From contig JAHBUS010000007.1 of the NCBI GenBank assembly GCA_019637955.1, forward strand, positions 124,001 to 188,000: a stretch of DNA of 64,000 nucleotides. The letters run 5' to 3'. Shown one piece after another: positions 53,032 to 61,423 of this stretch. The position numbers and the translations under genes are program-made. Origin of the DNA: Pseudobdellovibrionaceae bacterium (lineage in GTDB: Bacteria > Bdellovibrionota > Bdellovibrionia > Bdellovibrionales > Bdellovibrionaceae). Position 1 is the first letter of the stretch; the number at the start of each line of letters is the position of its first letter. Under the pieces are notes generated by a model, which was not told where the DNA came from, ran no database searches, and saw only the letters and a list, made by a program, of their open reading frames with translations.

Positions 53032-53925
53032 CTATTTCTGTTCTGCGGAGCGGAACTTTTCGATTCGAGTATAAGCAATCTTGTATTGAAAAGTCGGAAC
53101 ATCCAGCCAGTGCGAAACTGTGACAGTTTTCTTGTTCACGCGCACGACAGGCATCCAGCTACCTTTGTAGTAAATGTGATCGCCCGATTTAATTGTTTCA
53201 GGTGAGGCCACTTTGCCGCCCTCTTCTTGGCGAGCTGCCTCGATCTCGGCAAGACGACCTTGCCAAAATGCGAGTTTTTCCTGCGCCTGAATGAGTCGCG
53301 GATTTGTCGGCTCCGCCCATTTGGAAAGTTGTCGCACAGCTTTTTCAGCTTCTTTGATACGGTTTCCGATATAGCGGCGATTTTCCATGCGCTCTTGCGA
53401 ACGATTGAGGTCGAACGCACGACCTCGGAGATACGCAGCCTTGTCGCTTTCCTCGATGGATTTTTCCACGTTACTGCGAATACGCTCAATATCTCTACGA
53501 TGGCGGCGTTCACTATGGTGGCCGACGAGAATCGGCTGTCCAAAGGGAATGAAGGAGCTTATTTTATCTGCCGCTTGGCTACGGCTTTTTGCACGGGCCT
53601 CGGCATTATCAGCGTAAGTTTCGTAGCGTTCAGCCTTATCTAAATCGCGCTGAATTTTACTTTCCACTTGTTCGGCATAGGATTCGCGTCCGTGCTTCTC
53701 AAGCTGAGTGAGAATTTCAGAACTTGGGTCTTCAAAAAAGGACCATTGGCCGCGAAATTTGCGGCCTTTGATCTCTCGAAAGAATGTTTCTAGTCCGTAG
53801 ATGTTGCCAGAGGCAACCCAAACGGGACGCGGTTTCTTTCCCGGCTTGGAGGGAGTGGTCATCGTTTCGATGATTTTCACACCGAAACTTTCAAGAGAAT
53901 TTGGAGTGATGTTTTGCTGATTCAT
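53032..53925 (-). CDS. DUF3560-type protein of plasmid/phage context
   Basis: The 297-residue protein contains a coiled, Arg/Glu-rich region typical of DUF3560 proteins: YETYADNAEARAKSRSQAAD, SSFIPFGQPILVGHHSERRH, KAAYLRGRAFDLNRS. These are found mainly on plasmids, phages and integrative elements with unknown biochemical role. N-terminal part WVASGNIYGLETFFREIKG and C-terminal part SGDHIYYKGSWMPVVRVN form separate domains. GAAAGGA precedes the ATG. It is the last gene of a three-gene minus-strand unit (54804 down to 53032). Confidence 0.75.
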   Translation of the reverse strand: MNQQNITPNSLESFGVKIIETMTTPSKPGKKPRPVWVASGNIYGLETFFREIKGRKFRGQWSFFEDPSSEILTQLEKHGRESYAEQVESKIQRDLDKAERYETYADNAEARAKSRSQAADKISSFIPFGQPILVGHHSERRHRRDIERIRSNVEKSIEESDKAAYLRGRAFDLNRSQERMENRRYIGNRIKEAEKAVRQLSKWAEPTNPRLIQAQEKLAFWQGRLAEIEAARQEEGGKVASPETIKSGDHIYYKGSWMPVVRVNKKTVTVSHWLDVPTFQYKIAYTRIEKFRSAEQK

Positions 53926-53939
53926 TATATGATCCTTTC

Positions 53940-54347
53940 TTAGTTGTTATTAAAGCGTTTGAGGAAAAGCGGAGTTGCTTTTACGGATGCAATGGCGTCA
54001 TCCATAAAGCGGCTATCACAAGCACTGTATTTCATGCTTCTGATGGTCATGATTCCTTGATCTTCGGGTGCGCTGAAGGGATCTGTGTCCACTTCGACCC
54101 AACCCTCGAAAAGAGCAACGTCTGTTTCTCTGGCAAATTTTAGACTGTGAAGATCGCGCTTCTTCTTTTTTGGAGTGAAGACGAGTTCTACACACTCCTC
54201 ATAGGAAGAATAACGACCGATTTTTGCTTCATGGAGCGTGAACTGAATTGCATTCACTCCCAATCCCATGCTGTTTTTGACAATGACGGTGTAGCGTTTG
54301 CCGCTTTCAAGTTTGAGTAGTTCACTAAAGTTATTGACTTGTTCCAT
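53940..54347 (-). CDS. Unknown accessory protein (135 aa)
   Basis: The protein is soluble and rich in beta strands and aromatic residues: KRYTVIVKNSMGLGVNAIQF, CVELVFTPKKKKRDLH, ALFEGWVEVDTDPF. GAAAGGA lies before the ATG. It is 14 bp upstream of the DUF3560 gene and follows a hairpin that separates it from the 54424 gene. No family recognised. Confidence 0.65.
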   Translation of the reverse strand: MEQVNNFSELLKLESGKRYTVIVKNSMGLGVNAIQFTLHEAKIGRYSSYEECVELVFTPKKKKRDLHSLKFARETDVALFEGWVEVDTDPFSAPEDQGIMTIRSMKYSACDSRFMDDAIASVKATPLFLKRFNNN

Positions 54348-54386
54348 AAGTAATTCCTTTCAAAATTTATTTTTGGTTGTGAGAAC

Positions 54387-54414
54387 GCCTCCCTTCCCTA
54401 AGAGGAAAGGAGGC
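54387..54414. repeat. Intercistronic hairpin in the accessory operon
   Basis: GCCTCC-C-TTCC, loop CTAAGA, GGAA-A-GGAGGC: ten paired bases plus one C-A mismatch, lying 9 bp past the stop of the 54424 gene and 40 bp before the next start. There is no T tract, so it is probably a processing or stabilising element rather than a terminator. Confidence 0.55.
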
Positions 54415-54423
54415 TGATTCGGT

Positions 54424-54804
54424 TTAGGCAGGAAGAGCCTCGCTGACGCTTTGAGCTTCTTCAGCCGCAGCAGACAGGATTTTCTTGTAGTAGTTGACGT
54501 GTTTGGAGACTCGCACTCCGAGAACACTGTGGATGAGGTAGTCGCCCTTCAGATAGACCACCGGGCGAGCGATGAGTCCAAAGACAGCGCGAGTCGCCGT
54601 TTGCTCTTCTGAACGCTCTTTCTTCTCGAAAGGGATTCCCAGAATGGATTTGTAGAGATTCACGGGCATCTCAATTCTGAGATCATTTCCCAGACGGTGC
54701 GTGATGGTTCCGCGTTCTTCGTTCAAGTACACTTGTGGATTTGCGTAGAAGCCTTGAAATTGTTTGTTTTGTTGAGCTTGGTTGTTTTGTTCTTTATTTT
54801 GCAT
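54424..54804 (-). CDS. Unknown accessory protein (126 aa), Gln/Asn-rich start
   Basis: Begins with a Gln/Asn-rich stretch (QNKEQNNQAQQNKQFQGFY), then a compact domain (VYLNEERGTITHRLGNDLRI, YKSILGIPFEKKERSEE, GDYLIHSVLGVRVSKHVNYY) and a helical tail. AAAGGAG lies 6 bases before the ATG. It is the first gene of the three-gene unit and follows the structured GC-rich block. Function unknown. Confidence 0.65.
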   Translation of the reverse strand: MQNKEQNNQAQQNKQFQGFYANPQVYLNEERGTITHRLGNDLRIEMPVNLYKSILGIPFEKKERSEEQTATRAVFGLIARPVVYLKGDYLIHSVLGVRVSKHVNYYKKILSAAAEEAQSVSEALPA

Positions 54805-54855
54805 GACTTTCTCCTTTGAAAGTTTGTTTTTGCGTTGGTTCCCATCAACATCGAA

Positions 54856-55011
54856 GGGGGCCTCGCCCAGAGGACGCCCCCTGAAGATGGAGGATTAAGG
54901 GAGAGGAACGAGCCTCCCCCGACCGTAAACGCGAGAGCATCCGAGAGATGCGGTAGCGGCAGGGACCGTGACACCGAGCGAAGCGAATGGCGCGGCTCCC
55001 TGCAAAGGGAG
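54856..55011. ncRNA. GC-rich structured block, candidate non-coding RNA, leader or oriT
   Basis: Three hairpins lie within 156 bp. First GGGGG-CCTC...GAGG...CCCCC (54856-54881), then GCATC-CGAGA-GATGC (54937-54951), then CTCCCT-GCAA-AGGGAG (54996-55011). The block is markedly GC-rich inside an AT-rich island and contains no credible gene on either strand. It lies just upstream of the minus-strand accessory operon, so it may be its leader, an independent RNA, or a transfer origin. Confidence 0.4.
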
Positions 55012-55222
55012 GATCAGGGAGGATCGTGGAGCGACCGTCTTGAGCAAAAATCAATTCAAAATGGGAGAAGGTTCCAAAATAAGTTCAAAGCAGCTTGTCT
55101 GAGCAACGAATGTGTTCTTCAAGGCAAGACCAGATTCTCAACGACTGAATATAGTCAGCGAAAAATCTGCTCCGTTGAAATGTCGATTAGAGATGAACCT
55201 GAATTTTTAATTGTCATTGGGA

Positions 55223-55402
55223 CTATTTTTGATTGGCGTTCAGAGAGAAAATGGTTTCGCCTTTTATGGACTGCACCTGGTGGTCGCTGAATAGCTCCTC
55301 AATCCAGGTTCTATGAGCGGAACCCAACCGAAACTCCAAGTGCTCCATGTCTGCGGTTGAAATGGCGTCCGGCGAGTTACTGTTCCCTAAACACTCCTTC
55401 AT
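55223..55402 (-). CDS. Possible 59-aa protein (weak)
   Basis: An open frame with GGAAG a few bases before the ATG encodes a soluble peptide (SNSPDAISTADMEHLEFRLG, HRTWIEELFSDHQVQS). It is in an otherwise gene-poor stretch and has no recognisable similarity. The start lies inside a larger inverted repeat. It may be chance. Confidence 0.25.
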   Translation of the reverse strand: MKECLGNSNSPDAISTADMEHLEFRLGSAHRTWIEELFSDHQVQSIKGETIFSLNANQK

Positions 55403-55432
55403 CAGCCTTCCGGCTTGGGAAAAAGGAGTGTT
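55390..55432 (+). promoter_or_regulatory. Hairpin sequestering the ribosome-binding site of the 55434 gene
   Basis: AACACTCCTT (55390-55399) is perfectly complementary to AAGGAGTGTT (55423-55432), whose AAGGAG is the ribosome-binding site of the ATG at 55434. The loop contains a small inner stem AGCC/GGCT. Folding would hide the site, so translation probably depends on temperature, a ligand, a protein or an RNA partner. Confidence 0.6.
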
Positions 55433-55433
55433 C

Positions 55434-55595
55434 ATGGAACAAAATCAAAATGACAATTATATTACGTTTGAACTGAACATGAAGTTGCAGATGCGCGACT
55501 ACAGGATTGTGCTTGGACTCAAGCGCACTTGGATTCTGGCGATAATTGTAGGAGTCATTCAGCTTAGTGTGTGGATTATTAAAAATCGGCCTTGA
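55434..55595 (+). CDS. 53-aa single-pass membrane peptide
   Basis: Hydrophilic, Asn/Gln-rich start (EQNQNDNYITFELNMKLQ), then a basic stretch and one membrane helix (WILAIIVGVIQLSVWIIK) ending in KNRP. The AAGGAG 5 bases before the ATG is strong but buried in a perfect 10-bp stem. Small size, single helix and controlled translation resemble toxic or regulatory small membrane peptides. No known family. Confidence 0.6.
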   Translation: MEQNQNDNYITFELNMKLQMRDYRIVLGLKRTWILAIIVGVIQLSVWIIKNRP

Positions 55596-55669
55596 GGTAA
55601 CTCATAGGCCGCAATGATTTGTCCGAAGAGTATTCGCTGATTTCATCGGTTGACACCACTTTTTTAAAT

Positions 55670-58180
55670 CTAAGATGCCCCTTTGAGAAAGCGTGATAGA
55701 TACTTTCCTGTCATGCTTTTTTGAGATTTGGCAACTTCACGAGGTCTGCCTTGTGCGACGATCTTCCCACCTTCTTCGCCAGCTCCTGGCCCCATATCAA
55801 TCACCCAATCGCTCTCGGAAACGACGCGCATATCGTGTTCAACGGCGATCACGGTGTTTCCGACATCCACCAGTTTTTGAAGCTGGGTCATAAGTCTTTC
55901 AACGTCCGAAGGGTGAAGACCCGTCGTAGGCTCATCAAGAATGTAAAGTGTATCGCCACGAGAAGGTCGTTGCAATTCAGTTGCGAGCTTAATTCTTTGA
56001 GCTTCGCCGCCAGAAAGTTCCGTCGCAGGTTGCCCAAGGCGAATATATCCAAGGCCTACATCTTGAAGAACTCGAAGCGATTTTAGGACTGTTTCATCCT
56101 CAGAGAAAAACTCGGCGGCCTCGTCAACGGTAAATTTTAAGACTTCGGCGATGTTTTTCCCCTTGTATGTTACTTCCAGGGTTTGTTCATTGAAGCGAGC
56201 CCCTTGGCAAACTGGGCAAGGAGCGTAAACGCTTGGAAGAAACAAAAGTTCTACCATGACGAAGCCTTCACCTTCGCAGTTCTCACATCTTCCTTTAGGG
56301 ACGTTAAAGGAAAATCTTCCGGCGTCATAACGACGGGATTTTGCCATTTTCGTTTGAGCGAAGAGTTTCCTTACATGATCGAAAAGACCTGTGTACGTCG
56401 CAAGATTGGACCGAGGTGTTCGACCGATTGATTTTTGATCCACCTGAATCACGCGGGTTACGCCCGGAGATCCAACGATCTGTCCCTTAGTGACAGCGAT
56501 GGCTTCGCTTTCAAGATCGACTGGAATTTCCTCGTTCACAACCGCTTGGCCTAGGCTTGCAGTCAGCAATTCAACGAGTGACTGCACGAGAGATGATTTT
56601 CCCGATCCCGAAATACCAGTGACACTGGTAAGCGCATGGAGAGGTAGATCGACGGCTAGATTTTCGAGGTTATGTCTCGTCACCCCTTTGAGTTTCAAGA
56701 AGTCTCGAATCTCACGTTCCTTTGAGGGGTGTTCGAGTTTTTGACTAAAAACAAAGTGGGCTGTCTGTGACTTATCCACTTTTTTAAGTCCTGCGAGTGG
56801 GCCGCTATAAAGAATCTCGCCACCTTTTTCGCCAGCCTTTGGTCCAACATCCACAACCCAATCGGCTTTCTGAATGACCTCAATCTCGTGCTCGACAATG
56901 AACAAAGAATTTCCTGAAGACTTCAACGTCTCAAAAGCACGAAGGAGGGCCTCGGTATCGGCTGGGTGAAGCCCTGCTGATGGTTCATCGAGGACGTAAA
57001 CGACGCCAAATAAATTGGATCTGACCTGTGTAGCAAGTCTCATACGTTGCAATTCGCCGGGAGATAGAGAGGGGGTCCTTCTTTCAAGTGAAAGATGTCC
57101 TAGTCCTAAGTCTAAAAGGACCTTCAAGCGAGCAACGATGTCTTCAGAGATCGTTTGCGCCACTAATACCTGTTCGGGATGCTTTTCTCGCATCTTTTTA
57201 AGCTGTGGTGCCGATCCTTTGGCATAAGGGGCAAAGACCTCGGCGAGCTTCTTCATTGGAAGTTCGGATATCTCACCAATATCAAGTCCTTCAAATTTTA
57301 CCGAGAGAGCTTCTTTTTTTAATCTCTTCCCGTGGCACTCAGGACAAAGAGAACTCACGATGTATTTTGAAACACGATTTTTCATCAGTGCACTTTGCGA
57401 AGTGCGGAAAGTCGAAAGTACGTACTCACGAGCTGAAGTGAAAGTTCCCATGTAGCTCGGAGATGCTTTTCTTTTTATGGCAGCTTTTACCTCTTTGATA
57501 TCCCAGCCCGCATAAACTGGTACGGTGGGTTTCTCTTTTGAGTAAAGGATAAAATCACGATCCTTCTTCGGAAGTTTCTTCCAAGGGACATCAATGTCGA
57601 TTTCCATTGTGGTGAGAATATCCCGCAAGTTCTGGCCTTGCCACGCTGAAGGCCATGCTGCCACAGCCTTTTCACGGATACTTAAATTGTGATCGAAAAC
57701 CATAGAATCCTCGGTCGCATCTAAAATGTGCCCAAGTCCCTGACAATGAGGGCAGGCCCCTTCGGGAGTATTCGGTGAAAATCCTTCCGCGTAAATAATG
57801 GGTTGCTTCGGTGGATAAACGCCTGCTCTTGAGTAAAGCATCCGTAAAAGGTTTGAGAGCGTAGTGACACTCCCAACGGACGAGCGCGTCGAGGGTGATC
57901 CTCGTTGTTGCTGAAGGGCCACTGCCGGAGGAAGTCCCTCGATTTCATCGACTTCAGGAACCGACATCTGATTGAACAAACGACGAGCGTAGGGAGAAAC
58001 AGATTCTAAATAGCGTCTTTGTGCTTCAGCATAAAGGGTTCCAAAGGCCAGAGAAGACTTTCCCGATCCCGAAACGCCCGTGAAGACCACCAGGGAGTCC
58101 CTGGGAATATCCACGTTAATATCCTTGAGGTTATTTTCCCTAGCCCCTTTGACTCTCACAAAATTGTTTTTTTCTTCCAT
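55670..58180 (-). CDS. UvrA2-like ATPase lacking the UvrB-binding region
   Basis: The 836-residue protein contains two ABC ATPase halves: Walker A GVSGSGKSSLAFG and GISGSGKSSLVQS, signature LSPGELQRMRL and LSGGEAQRIKL, Walker B YVLDEPSAGLHP and YILDEPTTGLHP. Zinc-type motifs CPHCQGLGH, CPECHGKRL and CENCEGEGF...CPVCQG are present. After LYSRAGVYP the sequence jumps almost at once to CPHC, so the roughly 130-residue UvrB-binding domain of canonical UvrA is missing, as in UvrA2/DrrC-type proteins tied to resistance to DNA-binding drugs. Start chosen at the ATG with AGAGG upstream. It is divergent from a MarR gene. Confidence 0.88.
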   Translation of the reverse strand: MEEKNNFVRVKGARENNLKDINVDIPRDSLVVFTGVSGSGKSSLAFGTLYAEAQRRYLESVSPYARRLFNQMSVPEVDEIEGLPPAVALQQQRGSPSTRSSVGSVTTLSNLLRMLYSRAGVYPPKQPIIYAEGFSPNTPEGACPHCQGLGHILDATEDSMVFDHNLSIREKAVAAWPSAWQGQNLRDILTTMEIDIDVPWKKLPKKDRDFILYSKEKPTVPVYAGWDIKEVKAAIKRKASPSYMGTFTSAREYVLSTFRTSQSALMKNRVSKYIVSSLCPECHGKRLKKEALSVKFEGLDIGEISELPMKKLAEVFAPYAKGSAPQLKKMREKHPEQVLVAQTISEDIVARLKVLLDLGLGHLSLERRTPSLSPGELQRMRLATQVRSNLFGVVYVLDEPSAGLHPADTEALLRAFETLKSSGNSLFIVEHEIEVIQKADWVVDVGPKAGEKGGEILYSGPLAGLKKVDKSQTAHFVFSQKLEHPSKEREIRDFLKLKGVTRHNLENLAVDLPLHALTSVTGISGSGKSSLVQSLVELLTASLGQAVVNEEIPVDLESEAIAVTKGQIVGSPGVTRVIQVDQKSIGRTPRSNLATYTGLFDHVRKLFAQTKMAKSRRYDAGRFSFNVPKGRCENCEGEGFVMVELLFLPSVYAPCPVCQGARFNEQTLEVTYKGKNIAEVLKFTVDEAAEFFSEDETVLKSLRVLQDVGLGYIRLGQPATELSGGEAQRIKLATELQRPSRGDTLYILDEPTTGLHPSDVERLMTQLQKLVDVGNTVIAVEHDMRVVSESDWVIDMGPGAGEEGGKIVAQGRPREVAKSQKSMTGKYLSRFLKGAS

Positions 58181-58233
58181 AAAACCTCTAGGTGTACAAG
58201 CTTGACAAGGCGTCGTACAATTCAAATCGGAAT

Positions 58234-58282
58234 CTGACCAAAGATCAACATACTGATATAACATCAGGGTGCTGATATTAGC
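58234..58282 (+). promoter_or_regulatory. marR promoter overlapped by two operator-like repeats
   Basis: CTGACC (58234-58239), 17 bp, TATAAC (58257-58262) form a promoter reading toward marR. The -10 lies inside CTGAT-ATAAC-ATCAG (58253-58267), and a second near-palindrome GCTGATATTAGC follows at 58271-58282. This placement predicts repression of marR, and perhaps of the divergent uvrA2-like gene, by MarR. Confidence 0.6.
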
Positions 58283-58311
58283 AAGATAAATCTGTTTGAT
58301 GGTGGTTTGAC

Positions 58312-58743
58312 ATGAGATTTAAGGACACCCTGGGAATTAGTCATAAGCTTAAGATAGTAGAGCATGAGCTATGCCAACGTATTGAGTTTGAGCTGGCAAA
58401 ATTGGGTCTGACCTTTCCCCAATACGCGGTGCTTTCGTACCTTGAAGAAAAAAACACAGCGACCAATGCCGAACTTGCTCGAAACTCCTCTGTGACCCCG
58501 CAAACGACGAATAAAATTATGCAAAATTTAGAGCGAGATGGCTTCGTTACAAAGGTGCAAAACTTGGAGCACGGTTTAAAGCAAGATTTTAAGATGAAAC
58601 CGAAGGCCGAAAAAATTCTTTGCGCGGCTCATGCCAGGGTCAATGAGATCGAATTAAAGATGGTAAAGGGTCTACCGAAAAAACAGGTTAAGGAACTCGA
58701 AGAGATTTTAAGCAAATGCCTTCGGAACTTGAACACCTTTTGA
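58312..58743 (+). CDS. MarR-family transcriptional regulator
   Basis: The 143-residue protein has the winged-helix order of MarR: LGLTFPQYAVLSYLEEKNTA, ATNAELARNSSVTPQTTNKIM, LERDGFVTKVQNLEHGLKQDF (wing) and C-terminal dimer helices. These repressors usually sense small phenolic or toxic compounds. The divergent uvrA2-like gene and the downstream uvrB are the likely targets. Two repeats upstream suit a dimer. Cysteines are few (Cys near residues 22, 102 and 137), so redox sensing is uncertain. Confidence 0.88.
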   Translation: MRFKDTLGISHKLKIVEHELCQRIEFELAKLGLTFPQYAVLSYLEEKNTATNAELARNSSVTPQTTNKIMQNLERDGFVTKVQNLEHGLKQDFKMKPKAEKILCAAHARVNEIELKMVKGLPKKQVKELEEILSKCLRNLNTF

Positions 58744-58799
58744 CCGCGATTTGCGTTAGGACAAAGTTGCCGCAAGGCCCGAACTTGACGCAGATTGGA

Positions 58800-58829
58800 G
58801 TGACCCATTGAAGCAATTTAGAATAAAAT
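58800..58829 (+). promoter_or_regulatory. Putative uvrB promoter
   Basis: GTGACC (58800-58805), 18 bp, TAAAAT (58824-58829). The -35 shares TGACC with the marR promoter. AGGAGG and the ATG of uvrB follow. No LexA-type site or copy of the marR operator was seen here. Confidence 0.45.
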
Positions 58830-58857
58830 AGGCCGTTTCAGGCAGGAGGATTTTTTC

Positions 58858-60834
58858 ATGTCAACTGAAGTCTTTGTTTTGCATTCCAAGTACATCCCAT
58901 CGGGCGATCAAACAGAGGCGATTGCTCGCCTTGTAGAAGGGATTGAATCCGGGGTCCACCACCAAACTTTAAAGGGAATCACTGGCTCCGGCAAAACCTT
59001 CACGATGGCGAATGTCATTCAGCGGATGAAAAGACCGACGCTCATTCTCGCCCCCAATAAGACACTGACAGCGCAGCTTTATGATGAGATGAGGCACTTC
59101 TTTCCAGAGAACGCGGTTGAGTATTTCGTTTCTTACTACGATTATTTTCAGCCAGAAGTTTATCTTCCAGGAGCTGATCGTTTCATTCAAAAAGATTCGG
59201 CGATCAATGCGCAGCTTGAGCGCCTGCGTCTTTCTACAACAAAATCCCTGATTGAGCGTTCCGATACAATCGTCGTGGCTTCGGTGTCTTCGATCTATGG
59301 CCTCGGAGATCCCAATGAATATCGCGCAATGCAGGTTCCGCTTTCGGTGGGAATGGAGCTAGAGCCATCGGCGCTCTTGAAACGATTGGATCGGCTGTCC
59401 TATGATCCGGCCAAACAAAAACTCAAGCGCGGAATGTATCGGGACAACGAAGACGCCATTGATATTTTCCCGGCTGATTCGGAATACAAGGCGATCCGGG
59501 TTCATTTCGTGGATGGTGTGATTGATGCTCTTGAATGGATTGATCCAGCTACGGGAAAACAACGTGGTCTTTTGGATAAATACCTCGTGTCTCCTAAGAC
59601 GCTTTTCTCTCCGTCATCAAAGCAGATCGAGAGTGCGGTCAAACAAATTTCAAAAGAGCTTGAAAAACGAGTCGATGAACTGAATGCCGAAAATCGCCTG
59701 ACGGAAGCGAATCGTCTGTATGAGAGAATTTCAAACGATATTGAAATGTTAAAAACAGTTGGCTACTGTTCTGGGGTTGAGAACTATGCGTGTTACCTCA
59801 ATGGGCGCGACCCAGAACTTCCTCCGATCACACTCCTTGATTACCTGCCGAAAGATGGACTTCTTTTCGTAGATGAATCTCATGTGATGATCCCGCAGAT
59901 TTCAGCGATGTATCGAGGCGATCAAAGTCGAAAGGACACGCTCATCGACTACGGATTTCGTCTGCCATCTTCAAAGAATAGTCATCCACTCAGATTCGAC
60001 GAATTTGAAAAGCTTAAGCCGCAAACAATTTTTGTATCGGCAACGCCGGGACATTACGAATTAGAAAAATCAAAGGATATGGTCGTTGAGCAAATTGTAA
60101 GGCCTACGGGACTTCTTGATCCAGAGGTTGAAGTTCGCCCCTCTCAGGGAGCCGTCGAAGACCTGCTCAAAGAAATCAAAAAACGCGTCAGCAACCATGA
60201 TCGAGTGTTGGTAACAACTCTCACGAAAGTTGCAGCCGAAAAGCTTCACGAATTCCTTGAGAGTAAAGGAGTCAAAGCCCGATACATGCACTCCGATATT
60301 AAGACCGAAGAACGAACTGAAATCTTAAATGGCTTACGTGCCGGAGAATTTGACGTTCTTATCGGCATTAGTCTTTTGCGTGAGGGGCTGGATATTCCAG
60401 AAGCTTCGCTCATTGCGATCCTCGATGCAGACCAAGCGGGTTTTTTGCGTTCAACCCACGCTCTTATTCAGATGATTGGCCGGGTTGCCCGGAACATACA
60501 TGGAAAGGCTATTTTGTATGCCGACCGGGTGACTCCGGCGATGAAAGCGGCAATCGAGGAAACGAACAACCGCCGAAGTCGGCAAATTGCGTTTAACGAA
60601 GAAAATGGCGTGAAGCCAGTCTCTTCCGTTCGCAAATTGCCATCTGATAAGAAACCCGATGAAAAACCCGTCGCACACACGGCTGCATTCTGTCGAAACT
60701 TGGAAGAGCTTTGTGATCGAATTACAGATAAGGAGCAGGAATTTTTGGAAGCGGTCGATCATGGGGACGAAAAACACCTTGAGGATCTTCGTCACGAGCT
60801 GGACGGATTGTATCGTCAATTTATTTATCTGTAG
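58858..60834 (+). CDS. uvrB: Excinuclease subunit UvrB (accessory copy?)
   Basis: The 658-residue protein is a full UvrB: Walker A LKGITGSGKTFTM, the damage-probing beta-hairpin region SYYDYFQPEVYLPGADRFIQ, VDESHVMIPQ, SATPGHYEL and the helicase motif IQMIGRVARN. The C-terminal UVR helix pair that binds UvrC appears divergent (DKEQEFLEAVDHGDEKHLED). AGGAGG lies before the ATG. It sits in the island after marR. Core genomes normally have one uvrB elsewhere, so this may be an extra copy; that cannot be checked here. Confidence 0.93.
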   Translation: MSTEVFVLHSKYIPSGDQTEAIARLVEGIESGVHHQTLKGITGSGKTFTMANVIQRMKRPTLILAPNKTLTAQLYDEMRHFFPENAVEYFVSYYDYFQPEVYLPGADRFIQKDSAINAQLERLRLSTTKSLIERSDTIVVASVSSIYGLGDPNEYRAMQVPLSVGMELEPSALLKRLDRLSYDPAKQKLKRGMYRDNEDAIDIFPADSEYKAIRVHFVDGVIDALEWIDPATGKQRGLLDKYLVSPKTLFSPSSKQIESAVKQISKELEKRVDELNAENRLTEANRLYERISNDIEMLKTVGYCSGVENYACYLNGRDPELPPITLLDYLPKDGLLFVDESHVMIPQISAMYRGDQSRKDTLIDYGFRLPSSKNSHPLRFDEFEKLKPQTIFVSATPGHYELEKSKDMVVEQIVRPTGLLDPEVEVRPSQGAVEDLLKEIKKRVSNHDRVLVTTLTKVAAEKLHEFLESKGVKARYMHSDIKTEERTEILNGLRAGEFDVLIGISLLREGLDIPEASLIAILDADQAGFLRSTHALIQMIGRVARNIHGKAILYADRVTPAMKAAIEETNNRRSRQIAFNEENGVKPVSSVRKLPSDKKPDEKPVAHTAAFCRNLEELCDRITDKEQEFLEAVDHGDEKHLEDLRHELDGLYRQFIYL

Positions 60835-60875
60835 TCCTGGTCAACGAAAGCTGCTCGATGAGAAAGGCCGGTCGC

Positions 60876-61334
60876 ATGCAAAAAATTAAAATCGACTACC
60901 TTTCAGCCCTGAGTCTCGATCAGCCTTTTGCGCACATGATTTGTCATCTCAAGATGAATGTCGAAAGCCGAAACTGGACGACGAAGAGGCGTGGAACGAT
61001 TGCGATCCACGCGACCGCCAAGACTTCCAAACAAGAATTTGAATGGGTGAACAGGCAATTCGGATTGAATCTCAAGCCCGCCGATGTCGATTTTGCTTCT
61101 GTCATCGGTATTGCGGACGTTGTTGATGTGATCACCGAAGATCAAGTCACCAAGAAAACGTCGAAGTGGTTCATCGGTCCTTACGGCTTTGTCCTTGAAA
61201 ACATTGTCTTGCTGCCGAGAGCTGTTCCGACAAAAGGAAACAGAAAGTTTTGGAGATTAAAAGGTAATGCGCTTGAACAGACGCTGAGTCAACTTACTCC
61301 AACTCAGCTTCAGCAAGTGCGTCCGTTTGTGTAG
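60876..61334 (+). CDS. ASCH-domain protein
   Basis: The 152-residue protein begins MQKIKIDYLSALSLDQPFAH and has VESRNWTTKRRGTIAIHATA, the ASCH/PUA-like core (ALSLxQPxA ... VExRxWxTxxRGxxxIHA). ASCH proteins are linked to RNA or modified-nucleotide binding; some are N4-acetylcytidine hydrolases. The ATG at 60876 has GAAAGG upstream; an ATG at 60858 is possible. It begins 41 bp after uvrB, so the two are probably co-transcribed. Confidence 0.78.
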   Translation: MQKIKIDYLSALSLDQPFAHMICHLKMNVESRNWTTKRRGTIAIHATAKTSKQEFEWVNRQFGLNLKPADVDFASVIGIADVVDVITEDQVTKKTSKWFIGPYGFVLENIVLLPRAVPTKGNRKFWRLKGNALEQTLSQLTPTQLQQVRPFV

Positions 61335-61423
61335 AGTAAGTGCCAGGTTTAATCAGCGCAATTATCATCTGCGAAAACACTCAGGCATCTCTCATGACCA
61401 ATCTGGTCTTCCGAGCGTCCAAG

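Noticed and set aside
54835-55290. 151-codon plus-strand open frame
   Set aside because: It spans the hairpin block, has a biased Arg/Glu/Ser translation and no ribosome-binding site, so it is better seen as non-coding.
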